This document shows, one piece after another, positions 1 to 8,232 of a DNA stretch of 61,443 nt. This DNA is from a virus. The notes under the pieces were generated by a model. It was not told the DNA's origin and ran no database searches. It saw only the letters and a list, made by a program, of their open reading frames with translations. A program made the translations under genes and the position numbers. How positions within the stretch are numbered: position 1 is the stretch's first letter; every line of letters starts with the position of its first letter. The DNA is taken from the IMG/VR virus record IMGVR_UViG_3300043399_000848, positions 1 through 61,443 of that record. One strand, 5' to 3'.

Positions 1-199
1 GGAAGAGCTTCCAGCACTGGATCTACTGGGGCGACCTCGACCGGAAGGACCTGGCCGCGGCCGGAGTCGAGGTGGGTGACGAGGACGACCCTCTGCTGTC
101 GATCAGCGGGTGCGTGGAGATGATCAACGACGTCGTCGTCCGCGCGTACTTGAACCCCCTCGAAGACGGGTCGATCCCGTACGACTTCTACCCCTGGGA
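1..199. repeat. Left copy of terminal overlap of a circular contig
   Basis: Bases 1-199 recur at 61245-61443. The only difference seen is position 128 (C) against 61372 (T), a silent AAC/AAT change in a portal codon. The repeat lies inside the portal gene and the reading frame continues through it. It therefore looks like assembly overlap of a circular or circularly permuted genome rather than a functional terminal repeat. Confidence 0.9.
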
Positions 200-1247
200 G
201 AAGGTCACCAGTTCCGCACGCGGGTACGGCATTCCGTACCTGATGAAGTCTCAGCAGAGCGTGACCAACTCCGCCTGGCGGATGTTGATGGACAACCTGG
301 GGGTCACCTCGGGCCCTCAGATCGTGGTCAAGCGCGGCGCCGTGACGCCGGCCGACGGTCAGTGGACGCTGACCCCTCGCAAGTTCTGGTACCTGACGGA
401 CGACTCGATCGACGTCAACAAGGTCTTCGCCTCGTTCCAGTTCGACAACCACCAGGCGCAGCTGGCCGCGGTGATCGAGATGGCCGAGAAGATCGTCGAC
501 CAGGAGACGGCCACGCCGATGATGGCCCAGGGCCAGCAGGGCTCCGCTCCGGAGACGGTTGGCGGGATGCAGCTGCTGATGAACGGCGCGAACGTGGTCC
601 TGCGCCGGCTGGTCAAGCAGTTTGACGACTACGTCACGAAGCCCCACATCCGCCGCTACTACGACTACAACATGGCGTACAGCGAGAAGGACGAAATCAA
701 GGGCGACTTCCAGATCGACGCACGTGGATCCAGCGCACTGATCATCCGTGATATCCAGAACCAGGCATTCACCAACTTGTTGGCGATTGGCGGGAATCCT
801 GCATATGCGGAGATGATTGACAGGAAGAAGCTGTTCGAGAAGGCGCTTCGTGCTCAGCAGATCGACCCTCGGGACGTGATGCTGACCGACGAGCAGATCG
901 AAGAGAACCGCAAGGCCAACCCGCCCCAGCCGGATCCGAGGATCGCAGCGGCCCAGATCAACGCCGAGGCCCGGATGATGGAGGCCCAGGCGGTGGCCGC
1001 CGGCCGCGCTGCCGAGACCGAGGCCCGCACCGAGAGCGAGGTCGAGAACCGCCGCCTGCGGATGCTGGAGCTGCAGCTCAAGCACGACCTGGCCGTGATG
1101 CAGATGGCCACTCAGCAGCAGATCACCGTGCAGCAGGTCAAGGCCCAGCTGGCCCAGACGGCGCTGCACGACAGGACCAAGAAAGAACTCGCAGCGAGCG
1201 AGATGATCTTCAAAGAGAAGGACAGCCCCGACGGGCAGGGAATCTGA
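3..1247 (+). CDS. Portal protein, C-terminal part (5' truncated by the window edge)
   Basis: This is the downstream part of the portal (head-tail connector) gene that begins at 60248. Across the circle junction the frame gives a 747-aa protein. The frame is open from base 3; a GTG at 72 is internal and is not the true start. The visible part has the mixed alpha/beta body expected of podovirus portals. Its C-terminal 130 or so residues (from about 930) are a long Ala/Glu/Gln-rich helix, probably the barrel or crown facing into the capsid. Portals form the dodecameric ring through which terminase pumps DNA. Terminase immediately upstream supports the call. Family membership is inferred from length, position and composition. 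Confidence 0.85.
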   Translation, partial: KSFQHWIYWGDLDRKDLAAAGVEVGDEDDPLLSISGCVEMINDVVVRAYLNPLEDGSIPYDFYPWEKVTSSARGYGIPYLMKSQQSVTNSAWRMLMDNLGVTSGPQIVVKRGAVTPADGQWTLTPRKFWYLTDDSIDVNKVFASFQFDNHQAQLAAVIEMAEKIVDQETATPMMAQGQQGSAPETVGGMQLLMNGANVVLRRLVKQFDDYVTKPHIRRYYDYNMAYSEKDEIKGDFQIDARGSSALIIRDIQNQAFTNLLAIGGNPAYAEMIDRKKLFEKALRAQQIDPRDVMLTDEQIEENRKANPPQPDPRIAAAQINAEARMMEAQAVAAGRAAETEARTESEVENRRLRMLELQLKHDLAVMQMATQQQITVQQVKAQLAQTALHDRTKKELAASEMIFKEKDSPDGQGI

Positions 1248-1249
1248 CC

Positions 1250-1549
1250 ATGCCGATCGACATCACCGAGTACAGCAGCCTGGCGATGGACGCCCAGGGG
1301 CGGATCATCCTCGTTGGCCAGGAGCCTTCGAGGACGAACCAGCAGCTCACCCCTGGCGTGAGTAGCACCCAGTCCGCGGCTTTCGATGACGCGACCCGTT
1401 TCGTGCGTCTGCACACGGACGCCAACTGCCGCTGGGCGATCGGCCCGAACCCGACCGCGTCTTCCACTTCACCGCGGCTTCCTGCCGGCGTCACCGAGTA
1501 CATCGGTGTTCGGCCGGGTCACAAGATCGCGGTCATCCAGTCGAGCTGA
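1250..1549 (+). CDS. Small virion-associated protein, unknown
   Basis: This is a 99-aa protein starting 2 bases after the portal stop and so co-transcribed with it. It is beta-rich, with a central segment ending in CRWAIGPNP and a C-terminal GHKIAVIQ strand, and has no transmembrane segment. Small beta proteins of this kind between portal and neck genes are often decoration or connector accessories. I do not recognise a named family; a structural role is inferred from position only. Confidence 0.7.
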   Translation: MPIDITEYSSLAMDAQGRIILVGQEPSRTNQQLTPGVSSTQSAAFDDATRFVRLHTDANCRWAIGPNPTASSTSPRLPAGVTEYIGVRPGHKIAVIQSS

Positions 1550-1560
1550 GGAGAACGACG

Positions 1561-2094
1561 ATGATGGGTTTCAACGTCTCGGCGGCCGCACCGGCAATCG
1601 ATTTTCTGAAGATCCTGGAGCTCGCCGCTGACCCGGCCAAGAGCCGCGCCGTCTTGGAGGAAATCCTCGCTGCATCGAAATCTCTGGACGAGAAATGGAG
1701 GCAGACCGACGCCGCCAGAATCGAAGCAGAGGCGTCGATTCAAAAGTCACTTGCCGAGGCCGAGGCCAACACGCTGACGGCTCGTCGTGCGGCGCAAGAG
1801 GTCGCCCGCGCACGGGACGAGCGCGACGGCCTGTTGGCCCAACTGGAGGGCGCCAAGAACAGTCTTTCGGCCACCAGCAGCGCTCTGGCTGCAGCCGCCT
1901 CTGATCTTTCTTCGGCAAAAGATTCCCTGGAAGCAGTCAAGTCCGAGGTGGAGGCCAAGACGCAGGAACTGGAAAAGGCGTCGGCTCAACTGGCAGAAGT
2001 AACTGAAAAAAATCGTCTTGCAGACGAAGAGGCGGCCGCCCTGGAAAAGCGAATCGAGAAGGCCCGCGCCCAGATCGCGAAGCTGTTGGGCTGA
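1561..2094 (+). CDS. Coiled-coil protein in the head gene cluster
   Basis: This is a 177-aa protein with GAGGAG 6-10 bases before a doubled ATG (1561 or 1564). After about 25 N-terminal residues nearly the whole chain is heptad-like and rich in Ala, Glu, Lys and Leu, with no Gly or Pro breaks, so a long helical coiled coil is expected. It could be a head-assembly accessory or internal core component. No family is recognised. Codon use matches the neighbours. Confidence 0.75.
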   Translation: MMGFNVSAAAPAIDFLKILELAADPAKSRAVLEEILAASKSLDEKWRQTDAARIEAEASIQKSLAEAEANTLTARRAAQEVARARDERDGLLAQLEGAKNSLSATSSALAAAASDLSSAKDSLEAVKSEVEAKTQELEKASAQLAEVTEKNRLADEEAAALEKRIEKARAQIAKLLG

Positions 2095-2116
2095 AGAATA
2101 GGAAAGGAATCAAGTC

Positions 2117-2623
2117 ATGCCTCTGGTCTCTGGTGATTTCGTCGTACGTCTTTCCGGCGGCGCGAGTAACTCGGACGGCAACGCCGCTTTGGGCGGAGCC
2201 AAGAGCAGCAACACGGCGTCCACGTCCACGGATGGACTGTTCGACACGGTCTCGTCCGCCGAGGCGTCCGCTGGCGACACCGAGTACCGGTGCGTGTACC
2301 TGCACAACGCAAACGCTTCGAGCTCGATGATCGACGCGGTCATTTGGGTGGGCGCGAACACGCCCAATGCCAGTACAACCCTGGACATCGGCGTTGGTAC
2401 GGCAGCCGTCAACGGCACCGAGCAGACGGTGGCGAACGAGTCGACCGCCCCGACGAGCGTGTCCTTCAGCGCGCCGTCGTCGCAAGGCGCCGGCCTGGCG
2501 TTGGGCACGATACCCGCCGGCCAGCACAAGGCGATCTGGCTGCGTCGTACGGTCAGCGCGTCTGCTCCTGCGAGTTCCAACGACACTTGGCAGCTCAACT
2601 TTGCCGCCGACTACACGTCGTGA
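2117..2623 (+). CDS. Beta-sandwich virion protein, unknown
   Basis: This is a 168-aa Ser/Ala/Thr/Gly-rich protein with alternating short strands and no charged helices. It is typical of small surface or decoration proteins of phage heads and necks. A GGAAAGGA site lies 9 bases before the ATG. The stop overlaps the GTG start of the next gene (GTGA), so the two are translationally coupled. Function is inferred only from composition and position. Confidence 0.72.
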   Translation: MPLVSGDFVVRLSGGASNSDGNAALGGAKSSNTASTSTDGLFDTVSSAEASAGDTEYRCVYLHNANASSSMIDAVIWVGANTPNASTTLDIGVGTAAVNGTEQTVANESTAPTSVSFSAPSSQGAGLALGTIPAGQHKAIWLRRTVSASAPASSNDTWQLNFAADYTS

Positions 2624-3051
2624 TCCGCGTAGGTTTTCGTTACGCCGACACGAGGTTGTTTGCTCGCGTGATCGGCTGGTGGCAGCGGCACGATAGCGCT
2701 CACTGCGAAGTTTCAGGAACATGGGACGGGAAGGCTCACGAATGCGTCGGGGCTTCCTTCCTTGACCGCGGCGTCCGGCTGAAGGTCATCGACATGCCGC
2801 CCGAGAAGTGGCGGATCTACGAAATCGACCGGCCCGCTGGCGTCGTTGCCAGCTGGTACGACCGGCACGCAGGCGACGACTACGACGTGCTCGGCCTGCT
2901 CGGCTTCTTGTGGCGCCCGATCCGCGGTCGGGGCCGACGGTGGTTCTGTTCCGAGCTGGTCGCCGACGTGCTTGGCCTGCAAGAGCCGCACCGGTACGAC
3001 GTGGCCGCGATCGAAAGCGTGTGCAATTTTGTCGGAAGGAGGGTGCAATGA
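2620..3051 (+). CDS. Permuted papain-fold (NlpC/P60-like) hydrolase
   Basis: This is a 143-aa protein with a GTG start overlapping the upstream TGA. An early His in SAHCEVSG and a later Cys in WFCSELVADV match the order of catalytic residues in circularly permuted NlpC/P60 (YiiX/YebB-like) enzymes, where the His strand precedes the Cys helix. Such proteins cleave peptide, amide or acyl bonds. In a podovirus neck cluster it may be a virion-associated peptidoglycan hydrolase. Translation may start further upstream in the same frame, but that part would duplicate the preceding gene. The family call is moderately sure; the substrate is unknown. Confidence 0.7.
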   Translation: MIRVGFRYADTRLFARVIGWWQRHDSAHCEVSGTWDGKAHECVGASFLDRGVRLKVIDMPPEKWRIYEIDRPAGVVASWYDRHAGDDYDVLGLLGFLWRPIRGRGRRWFCSELVADVLGLQEPHRYDVAAIESVCNFVGRRVQ

Positions 3052-3509
3052 CTCCAGAAGAAATCCGCGCAGCCATCAAGGCCCGGCCAGATCTGGCGGG
3101 CATCACCAGTAGCGAAGTACTGGCCGCTGCGCTGTCGGTCGGCCGTACCGCTGTCAAGCCGCGCACGATGGTCAGTGCTCGCGGCCTGGCCGAGCATCTG
3201 GGGCCGATGGCGGCTGAGGTAGTGCTCATGAAGCTGGAAGCCGCGCGCGACGCGATGCTTGCTTCGCCGGACCAGCAGCAGCAGGTTCTGGGAAGCCTTC
3301 TGCGGCGGCAACTGCGATTCCTTGAGTCGGATGGACTGGACTTTAGCGCTCCCGCGCTGCGCTCGATGCTCGATCAGTTTGTCGCGCTTAACATTCTGTC
3401 GGCGGACGAGGTCGAAGCGTTGAAGCGCATTGCTTTGGTGCCGGACCCCGTGACCGAATACGAAGTCCGCGTCGCCTTGTGGCATGACGACGGCACCCCC
3501 AGGAGCTGA
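3048..3509 (+). CDS. Conserved phage protein of the neck cluster, unknown
   Basis: This is a 153-aa protein. The ATG overlaps the previous TGA (ATGA) and is preceded by GGAAGGAGGG, a strong ribosome site that fixes the start against longer frame extensions. The sequence is mostly helical, with a Gln-rich DQQQQV stretch at mid-length and an acidic C-terminal part. No domain is recognised. Confidence 0.7.
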   Translation: MTPEEIRAAIKARPDLAGITSSEVLAAALSVGRTAVKPRTMVSARGLAEHLGPMAAEVVLMKLEAARDAMLASPDQQQQVLGSLLRRQLRFLESDGLDFSAPALRSMLDQFVALNILSADEVEALKRIALVPDPVTEYEVRVALWHDDGTPRS

Positions 3510-3511
3510 AC

Positions 3512-4033
3512 ATGCCGGGCGACATCAAGGGCAAATACCTCGCAAGCGTCACGCTCGCCGACACCGGGCTCAACTCCCTCGCCGCGTCGAGCACGCGCCT
3601 TGCGGGTTACGAGACGAACGCCGTGGACGTGGGCGGTATCAGTGGTGGCCCTCCGGCCGACATCCTGCTGTCCGGGGTCTTCAAGGCTGCTGCCGCGAAC
3701 GGCCAGGCTGGCCAGATCGACGTGTGGGTCATCGGGGCCCTCACCGACAGCCCCATCTGGCCCGACGTGTTCGACGGCACGGCCAGCACCGAAACTGCCA
3801 CTAGCGCGAACGTGCTGAACGCCTGCGGGCGTCTGGCCGCGGTGATCACGGGCGACAACGTCAACGACCGCAGCTACCCCTTCTCGCCGGTCAGCATCGC
3901 GTCCCTTTTCGGCGGCGTGCTGCCGGACCAGTTCGTGGTGTTCGTGGCGCACAACATCCAGACCACGACCAACGCCTGGGCGACAAGCGGTCACGCGATC
4001 TACTACACGCCGGTCCTGGCTCAGTACACCTGA
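3512..4033 (+). CDS. Virion surface/structural protein, unknown
   Basis: This is a 173-aa, Thr/Ala/Gly-rich, beta-dominated protein without a transmembrane segment, two bases after the previous stop. Composition resembles the small jelly-roll-like proteins found next to fibre genes. It directly precedes the repeat-bearing fibre and could be its attachment or accessory protein (inference). No family is recognised. Confidence 0.68.
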   Translation: MPGDIKGKYLASVTLADTGLNSLAASSTRLAGYETNAVDVGGISGGPPADILLSGVFKAAAANGQAGQIDVWVIGALTDSPIWPDVFDGTASTETATSANVLNACGRLAAVITGDNVNDRSYPFSPVSIASLFGGVLPDQFVVFVAHNIQTTTNAWATSGHAIYYTPVLAQYT

Positions 4034-4044
4034 TCGGCTGACCC

Positions 4045-5577
4045 GTGATTCTGCAGCGCAGCACGCTGACCGCGCAGCCGCAGAGCCCGGTACAGCCCGA
4101 CTGGAACAACCCGCTGACGCGCGGGTTGATCACACTGGCGCTGCCGCGTGGCAACACGATGTGGTGCGCGGTCACGCGCCAGCTCTACACCGTCACGGCC
4201 ACGCCGCCGACCGTGGGCACGAGCGTATCTGGCATGGGCCTGCGCTCGGTCAACTCGACCATCTCGTTTGCGCATCTGCCGCTGACGTCGTTCGACCTGG
4301 GCGACGCCACGATCGCTGTGCGGCAACTGTGCGTCACGAACGTCGGGTCGGCGCGCCCCGCGGGTTTCTCGCGCAGCTCGTCGATCAACCCGTCGTTCCG
4401 CGTCGACCAGAACCCGTCGTCGCTGTTCCGGCCGCGCTTCGGCATCGGCAACAACTCGGGCACGAGCCTGGGCACGATCACGAGCGGGGCCGCGGACCCG
4501 GCGAGGTTCTCGGCTACCCAGGCGTTCACGATGGTGACCGCGACGGACTCGGCAGAAGTCCGGGCCATCTCGCAGGGCTTCGTCTACACGCCTGTCGCGC
4601 GCACCGCGGGCACCACGACCATCGATCGCTTCAGCGTCGGCGGCCAGTCCAGCTCAACAGACCGCCTGGGCTTTGAGGGTTTCATCTTCGTCGCTGCGGC
4701 ATGGAACCGCGCTCTCTCTGTGTCAGAGATGGCGGCGGTCGATGCAAACATCTGGCAGCTCTTCGCGCAGCCGCGTGGCCGATCATTCGTCGCGTTCGGC
4801 GCTGGAGCAGGCGGCACTACGACAAGCACCAGTTCAGGCGCGTGGACTGTCCGCAATTCGCAAAGCCAGACCAGTTCAGGCGCGTGGACTGTCCGCAATT
4901 CGCAAAGCCAGACCAGTTCAGGCGCGTGGACTGTCCGCAATTCGCAAAGCCAGACCAGTTCAGGCGCGTGGACTGTCCGCAATTCGCAAAGCCAAACCAG
5001 TCTTGGCTCGTGGACTGTCCGCAATTCGCAAAGCCAGACCAGTTCAGGCGCGTGGACTGTCCGCAATTCGCAAAGCCAGACCAGTTCAGGCGCGTGGACT
5101 GTCCGCAATTCGCAAAATCAAACTTTTGCTGGATCTTGGTCAGTTAACTCGTCAGTCACGACCGCGTTTGGCACTTGGTCTGGCGCGTGGACGGTCCGCA
5201 ACGGCTCGACCGACACTGAGTCCGGCTCGTGGACGATCCGCAATCAGATCAACACCGCCACCCTACCCGGTTCGTGGACGATCCGCGGGCAGAACAACGG
5301 GGCGACTTTCCCAGGCTCGTGGTCCATTCGCAACTCCGAAAGCCAAACGCAGCCCGGCGCTTGGACTGTCCGCAACACTCAGACCGCAACTTCTCCCGGC
5401 TCGTGGACGATTCGAGCTTCGATCAACACCGCCACGTTCCCGGGTTCGTGGGTCGTTCGCAACAACTCGATCGGCTCTTACCTCGGCTCGTGGTCGGTTC
5501 AGTCGGACATCCCTGAGCAGATCTCGATCCGCAAACTGCGGGGGTTCATCGCGAACGTCGGCTCGTTCATGGGCTGA
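4045..5577 (+). CDS. Receptor-binding fibre with LamG-like head and tandem WTVRN repeats
   Basis: This is a 510-aa protein with a GTG start. Residues about 1-250 look like a concanavalin/LamG-type jelly roll, ending in a segment with AAWNRALSVSEM, typical of the last strands and helix of such carbohydrate-binding domains. Residues about 262-490 are a tandem array whose unit is about 14 aa, core SGAWTVRNSQSQT. The first seven units are nearly identical in DNA and later ones have diverged. The array probably forms a beta-solenoid stalk. Fibres with lectin-like domains and repeats normally bind host surface glycans. Position in the neck cluster and this architecture support a tail fibre or appendage. 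Confidence 0.72.
   Translation: MILQRSTLTAQPQSPVQPDWNNPLTRGLITLALPRGNTMWCAVTRQLYTVTATPPTVGTSVSGMGLRSVNSTISFAHLPLTSFDLGDATIAVRQLCVTNVGSARPAGFSRSSSINPSFRVDQNPSSLFRPRFGIGNNSGTSLGTITSGAADPARFSATQAFTMVTATDSAEVRAISQGFVYTPVARTAGTTTIDRFSVGGQSSSTDRLGFEGFIFVAAAWNRALSVSEMAAVDANIWQLFAQPRGRSFVAFGAGAGGTTTSTSSGAWTVRNSQSQTSSGAWTVRNSQSQTSSGAWTVRNSQSQTSSGAWTVRNSQSQTSLGSWTVRNSQSQTSSGAWTVRNSQSQTSSGAWTVRNSQNQTFAGSWSVNSSVTTAFGTWSGAWTVRNGSTDTESGSWTIRNQINTATLPGSWTIRGQNNGATFPGSWSIRNSESQTQPGAWTVRNTQTATSPGSWTIRASINTATFPGSWVVRNNSIGSYLGSWSVQSDIPEQISIRKLRGFIANVGSFMG
4831..5124 (+). repeat. Seven 42-bp tandem repeats within the fibre gene
   Basis: Exact 42-bp units start at 4831, 4873, 4915, 4957, 4999, 5041 and 5083. Units 1-4 and 6 are identical or nearly so, unit 5 carries a TCTTGGCTCG variant at its start, and unit 7 diverges at its end. 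The period is a multiple of three, so copy-number change keeps the frame. High DNA identity indicates recent slippage or recombination. Confidence 0.95.
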
Positions 5578-5588
5578 ATGATGCCGCC

Positions 5589-5617
5589 TTGCGAGGACAG
5601 TCTGGCTCACATATCAT
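5589..5617 (+). promoter_or_regulatory. Putative sigma70 promoter before the capsid module
   Basis: TTGCGA at 5589-5594 and TATCAT at 5612-5617 are separated by 17 bases. They lie in the 90-base gap after the fibre gene, the largest gap in this part of the late arm. An inverted repeat TCTCGAT/ATCGAGA (5626-5632 and 5649-5655) follows in the leader. It would drive the scaffold and capsid genes. Confidence 0.5.
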
Positions 5618-5667
5618 GGCTTCAGTCTCGATAGCACATCACTATTGCATCGAGAACCACTCCACCA

Positions 5668-5892
5668 GTGAACGATTTTTCGAACCTCGACTGGGCTCAT
5701 GTCCAGAAGTGGGCCAATGAAGAGATCGGTCGTTTGCGGCAACGCAACGATTCGATGGAGTTGGACCGCGATCAGACGTGCGCCCTGAGAGGCGAGATAC
5801 GTGCGCTGAAGAGGCTTCTCGCGTTACCTGAAGAGGTGGCCCGGAAGTCGCGAATGGGGCCCTCGGGCAATCCGACGGCTACCGATCTTTGA
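5668..5892 (+). CDS. Small helical protein before the scaffold
   Basis: This is a 74-aa protein with a GTG start and no strong ribosome site. It is a single charged helix region (residues about 8-58) with heptad-like spacing and a Gly/Pro-rich tail. Location between the promoter and the scaffold gene suggests a head-assembly helper. No family is recognised, and the start is uncertain. Confidence 0.6.
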   Translation: MNDFSNLDWAHVQKWANEEIGRLRQRNDSMELDRDQTCALRGEIRALKRLLALPEEVARKSRMGPSGNPTATDL

Positions 5893-5906
5893 CGCAAGGG
5901 TAGGAA

Positions 5907-6770
5907 ATGGCAGACCAGGAATTGGCTCAAGCGGCCGCCGAGTGGGAATCGGTACAGCGAGAGCGTGAGGGCAGCGACAACCCGCCGGAGACCCCGCCGG
6001 AGAAATTGCCCGAAGCGCCCGCAGTCGAGGCTCAAGTCGAGCAGCAGCCTGAGCAGAAACCGGTCGATCCATACGAGGGGTTGCACCCGGACGTCCGCGC
6101 CAGACTGGAGCGGTTCGACCAGATGGCAGCCTCTCAGCAGCAGCTGATCAACGAGCTCAAGGAAGCAAAGGGGCGCATCGGCGCACTGCAGTCCGAGTTT
6201 GCGAAAGCCCGCCAGGCGCAGCCTGCCGAGCAGCCGACTCAGAAGCAGATCGCAGCGGCCCAGGCGGACCCTGAGAAGTGGGCAGCTCTGAAGCAGGACT
6301 TCCCCGAGTGGGGCGAGGGCATCCAGTCCTATGTCGAGTCCAGGCTGGGCCAGCTCAGCGGCAGCGGTTTGTCGCAGGAGCAGGTCGAGCAACTGGTCTC
6401 GCAGAGAACCGGAGAGGCCGCAGCTCTGCTGGAGAAGCAGTACAACGAAGCCCTGGTCTCGGTGAAGCACAAGAACTGGAGGCAGGACGTGAACACGCCG
6501 GAGTTCTCGGCGTGGTTCGCAAACCAGCCAGCAGACGTGCAAGCACTGGCAGGGAGCCGAAACGGTCTCGACGCGATCGAGATGCTGGATCGGTTCCACG
6601 CGGACAAGGGCAAGCCGGTGGCAGACGTCAAGGCCGAGAGGCAGCAAAAGCTGCAGGCCGCCGTCACCACCAAGCCGGGGCCGGCGAAAGTCACGAAGAC
6701 ATTCGAAGACATGTCGCCGGCCGAACAATGGGAATACATGGCCCGTGAGCGCGAGAAAGCACCGGGCTAA
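5907..6770 (+). CDS. Head scaffolding protein
   Basis: This 287-aa, highly acidic, Glu/Gln/Ala-rich protein sits immediately upstream of the major capsid gene. Residues about 25-55 are Pro/Glu-rich and disordered, 60-115 are a coiled coil, and the C-terminal third is helical and ends basic (ARERE-K). This composition, order and size fit podovirus scaffolds, which fill the procapsid and leave before or during packaging. GGGTAGGAA precedes the ATG. The assignment rests on synteny and composition rather than a motif. Confidence 0.75.
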   Translation: MADQELAQAAAEWESVQREREGSDNPPETPPEKLPEAPAVEAQVEQQPEQKPVDPYEGLHPDVRARLERFDQMAASQQQLINELKEAKGRIGALQSEFAKARQAQPAEQPTQKQIAAAQADPEKWAALKQDFPEWGEGIQSYVESRLGQLSGSGLSQEQVEQLVSQRTGEAAALLEKQYNEALVSVKHKNWRQDVNTPEFSAWFANQPADVQALAGSRNGLDAIEMLDRFHADKGKPVADVKAERQQKLQAAVTTKPGPAKVTKTFEDMSPAEQWEYMAREREKAPG

Positions 6771-6787
6771 ACAAGAGGTATCAAGAC

Positions 6788-7846
6788 ATGGCCATTCAAG
6801 GTTACAGCACCGTCGCATCGCGGAACCTGATCCGCGCTGCCCAGGACATGCTGGCTCACGCTCAGCCGATCACCGTCCTCGGTGACTTCGGCACCCAGCG
6901 CCAGATGCCGCAGAACGCGACCGACACGCTGGTCTTCCGTCGCACGCTGCCGTTCGCGGCCAGCACGACCGGCACGACCATCGAGAACTCGCAGCGGTAC
7001 ATCGGCACCCCCGTCGTCGCCCCGAACAACTTCGTTCTGGGTGAGGGCGCGACGCCGAACGCGAACACGCTGGCGTTCCAGGACGTCACCGTCCAGCTGC
7101 AGCAGTACGGTCTGCTGTTCAAGTTCTCGTCCAAGGTCGAGCTGCTCTACGAGGATGACATCCCCGGCGAGATGGTCAAGATCACGGGCGAGACGATGGC
7201 CGAGGTGCTGGAGCTGGTCCGCTACGGCGTGCTGAAGGCCGGCTCGACGATCGTCTACGCGAACGGCTCCAGCCGGTCGGCGGTCAACACCCCGATCAGC
7301 CTGAACGCCCTCCGTCGCGCGGCCCGTACGCTGGAGAGCAACCGCGCCAAGCGCGTGACCTCCCGCCTGGCCCCGGGCGTGAACTTCGGCACCCGCGCGG
7401 TCCAGCCGGCGTTCATCGTGTTCGTTCACACGGACGCGGTGGCCGACATCCGCAACCTGCCGGGCTTCACCCGCGTCGAGGAGTACGGCTCGTTCAAGCC
7501 GATCCACGAGATGGAAATCGGCGCCTGCGAGGACTTCCGGTTCCTGAAGTCGCCCCTGCTGGCTTCGTTCCAGGCGGCCGGCTCGTCGACCCTCAACGGC
7601 TGCCTGTCGCTGGGCGCCTCGAACGTGGACGTGTACCCGTTCCTGGTGATCGGCGAGGACTGCTGGGGCCAGGTCGCGCTGAAGGGCATGAACGCGATCA
7701 CGCCGCGTGTCCTGAAGTCGGGCGACATCAACCACGCCAACCCGCTGGGCCAGTTCGGCTACGTGGGCGCGAGCACCTGGTTCGCCGCCGTCCGCCTCAA
7801 CGAGGCCTGGATGGCGCGCATCGAGTGCGGCGTGACGGCGCTCTGA
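6788..7846 (+). CDS. Major capsid protein, N4 gp56 family
   Basis: This 352-aa protein forms the icosahedral shell. The sequence matches the N4-gp56-type HK97-fold capsid family: an N-terminal arm, a segment with TDTLVFRRTLPF, a long glycine-bounded loop, then a central helix-rich part with VLKAGSTIVYAN and a C-terminal GYVGASTWFAAVRLNE strand. Length is usual for the family. Codon bias is extreme toward C/G-ending codons, as expected of the most abundant virion protein. The scaffold lies directly upstream and decoration-like genes downstream. A hairpin follows the stop and may adjust downstream expression. Confidence 0.92.
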   Translation: MAIQGYSTVASRNLIRAAQDMLAHAQPITVLGDFGTQRQMPQNATDTLVFRRTLPFAASTTGTTIENSQRYIGTPVVAPNNFVLGEGATPNANTLAFQDVTVQLQQYGLLFKFSSKVELLYEDDIPGEMVKITGETMAEVLELVRYGVLKAGSTIVYANGSSRSAVNTPISLNALRRAARTLESNRAKRVTSRLAPGVNFGTRAVQPAFIVFVHTDAVADIRNLPGFTRVEEYGSFKPIHEMEIGACEDFRFLKSPLLASFQAAGSSTLNGCLSLGASNVDVYPFLVIGEDCWGQVALKGMNAITPRVLKSGDINHANPLGQFGYVGASTWFAAVRLNEAWMARIECGVTAL

Positions 7847-7853
7847 TGGACAT

Positions 7854-7880
7854 CCCCTCCCGGTGACGAGCCGGGAGGGG
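7854..7880 (+). terminator. GC hairpin after the capsid gene (attenuator-like)
   Basis: CCCCTCCCGG (7854-7863) pairs perfectly with CCGGGAGGGG (7871-7880) around a 7-base loop, eight bases after the capsid stop. No U-tract follows, so it is more likely an mRNA-stabilising or partial-termination hairpin than a full terminator. Confidence 0.5.
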
Positions 7881-7903
7881 GCAACTGACAAGGAAGCGAC
7901 CAC

Positions 7904-8215
7904 ATGTCCAATCAAGCGTTCTACTCGCTGCTGAACAACGGCAGCCCTGTCGCTCGAACCCTCGCCGCGGTGGCCACGCTGGACTTTCCGTCCATCAACG
8001 CCGTGTCCACCCAGGCCCTGACGATCACGGTCCCCGGCGCGTCGGTCAACGACGTCGTCCTGCTGGGCCTGCCGGCCACGGTCAACGCGGGTGTCGTCTT
8101 CGACGCTCGTGTGTCCGCGGCTGACACCGTCACCGTTCGCGCGCTCAACATCACTGCCGGTGCAATCGACCCCGCCAGCGCTCAGTACGAAGTCATCGTG
8201 CTGAAGCTGGTCTGA
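7904..8215 (+). CDS. Small capsid-associated (decoration-like) protein
   Basis: This is a 103-aa, all-beta, Val/Ala/Thr-rich protein following the capsid gene, with the recurring phage segment TVTVRALNITAGAIDPA near its C-terminus. Proteins of this type directly after N4-gp56 capsids are usually decoration or head-fibre proteins. AAGGAAG precedes the ATG. Function is inferred. Confidence 0.7.
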   Translation: MSNQAFYSLLNNGSPVARTLAAVATLDFPSINAVSTQALTITVPGASVNDVVLLGLPATVNAGVVFDARVSAADTVTVRALNITAGAIDPASAQYEVIVLKLV

Positions 8216-8232
8216 CGAAAGGAACACATCTC

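Noticed and set aside
1-199. Functional direct terminal repeats of a linear genome
   Set aside because: The repeat lies inside the portal gene and joining the ends gives one intact frame, so assembly overlap is the simpler reading.
4584-5108. Reverse-strand repeat protein frame opposite the fibre repeats
   Set aside because: It is only the antisense reading of the 42-bp repeats. It has no ribosome site and lies inside a clear rightward operon.
4831-5124. CRISPR-like array
   Set aside because: Units are contiguous with no spacers, in frame, and encode a protein repeat.
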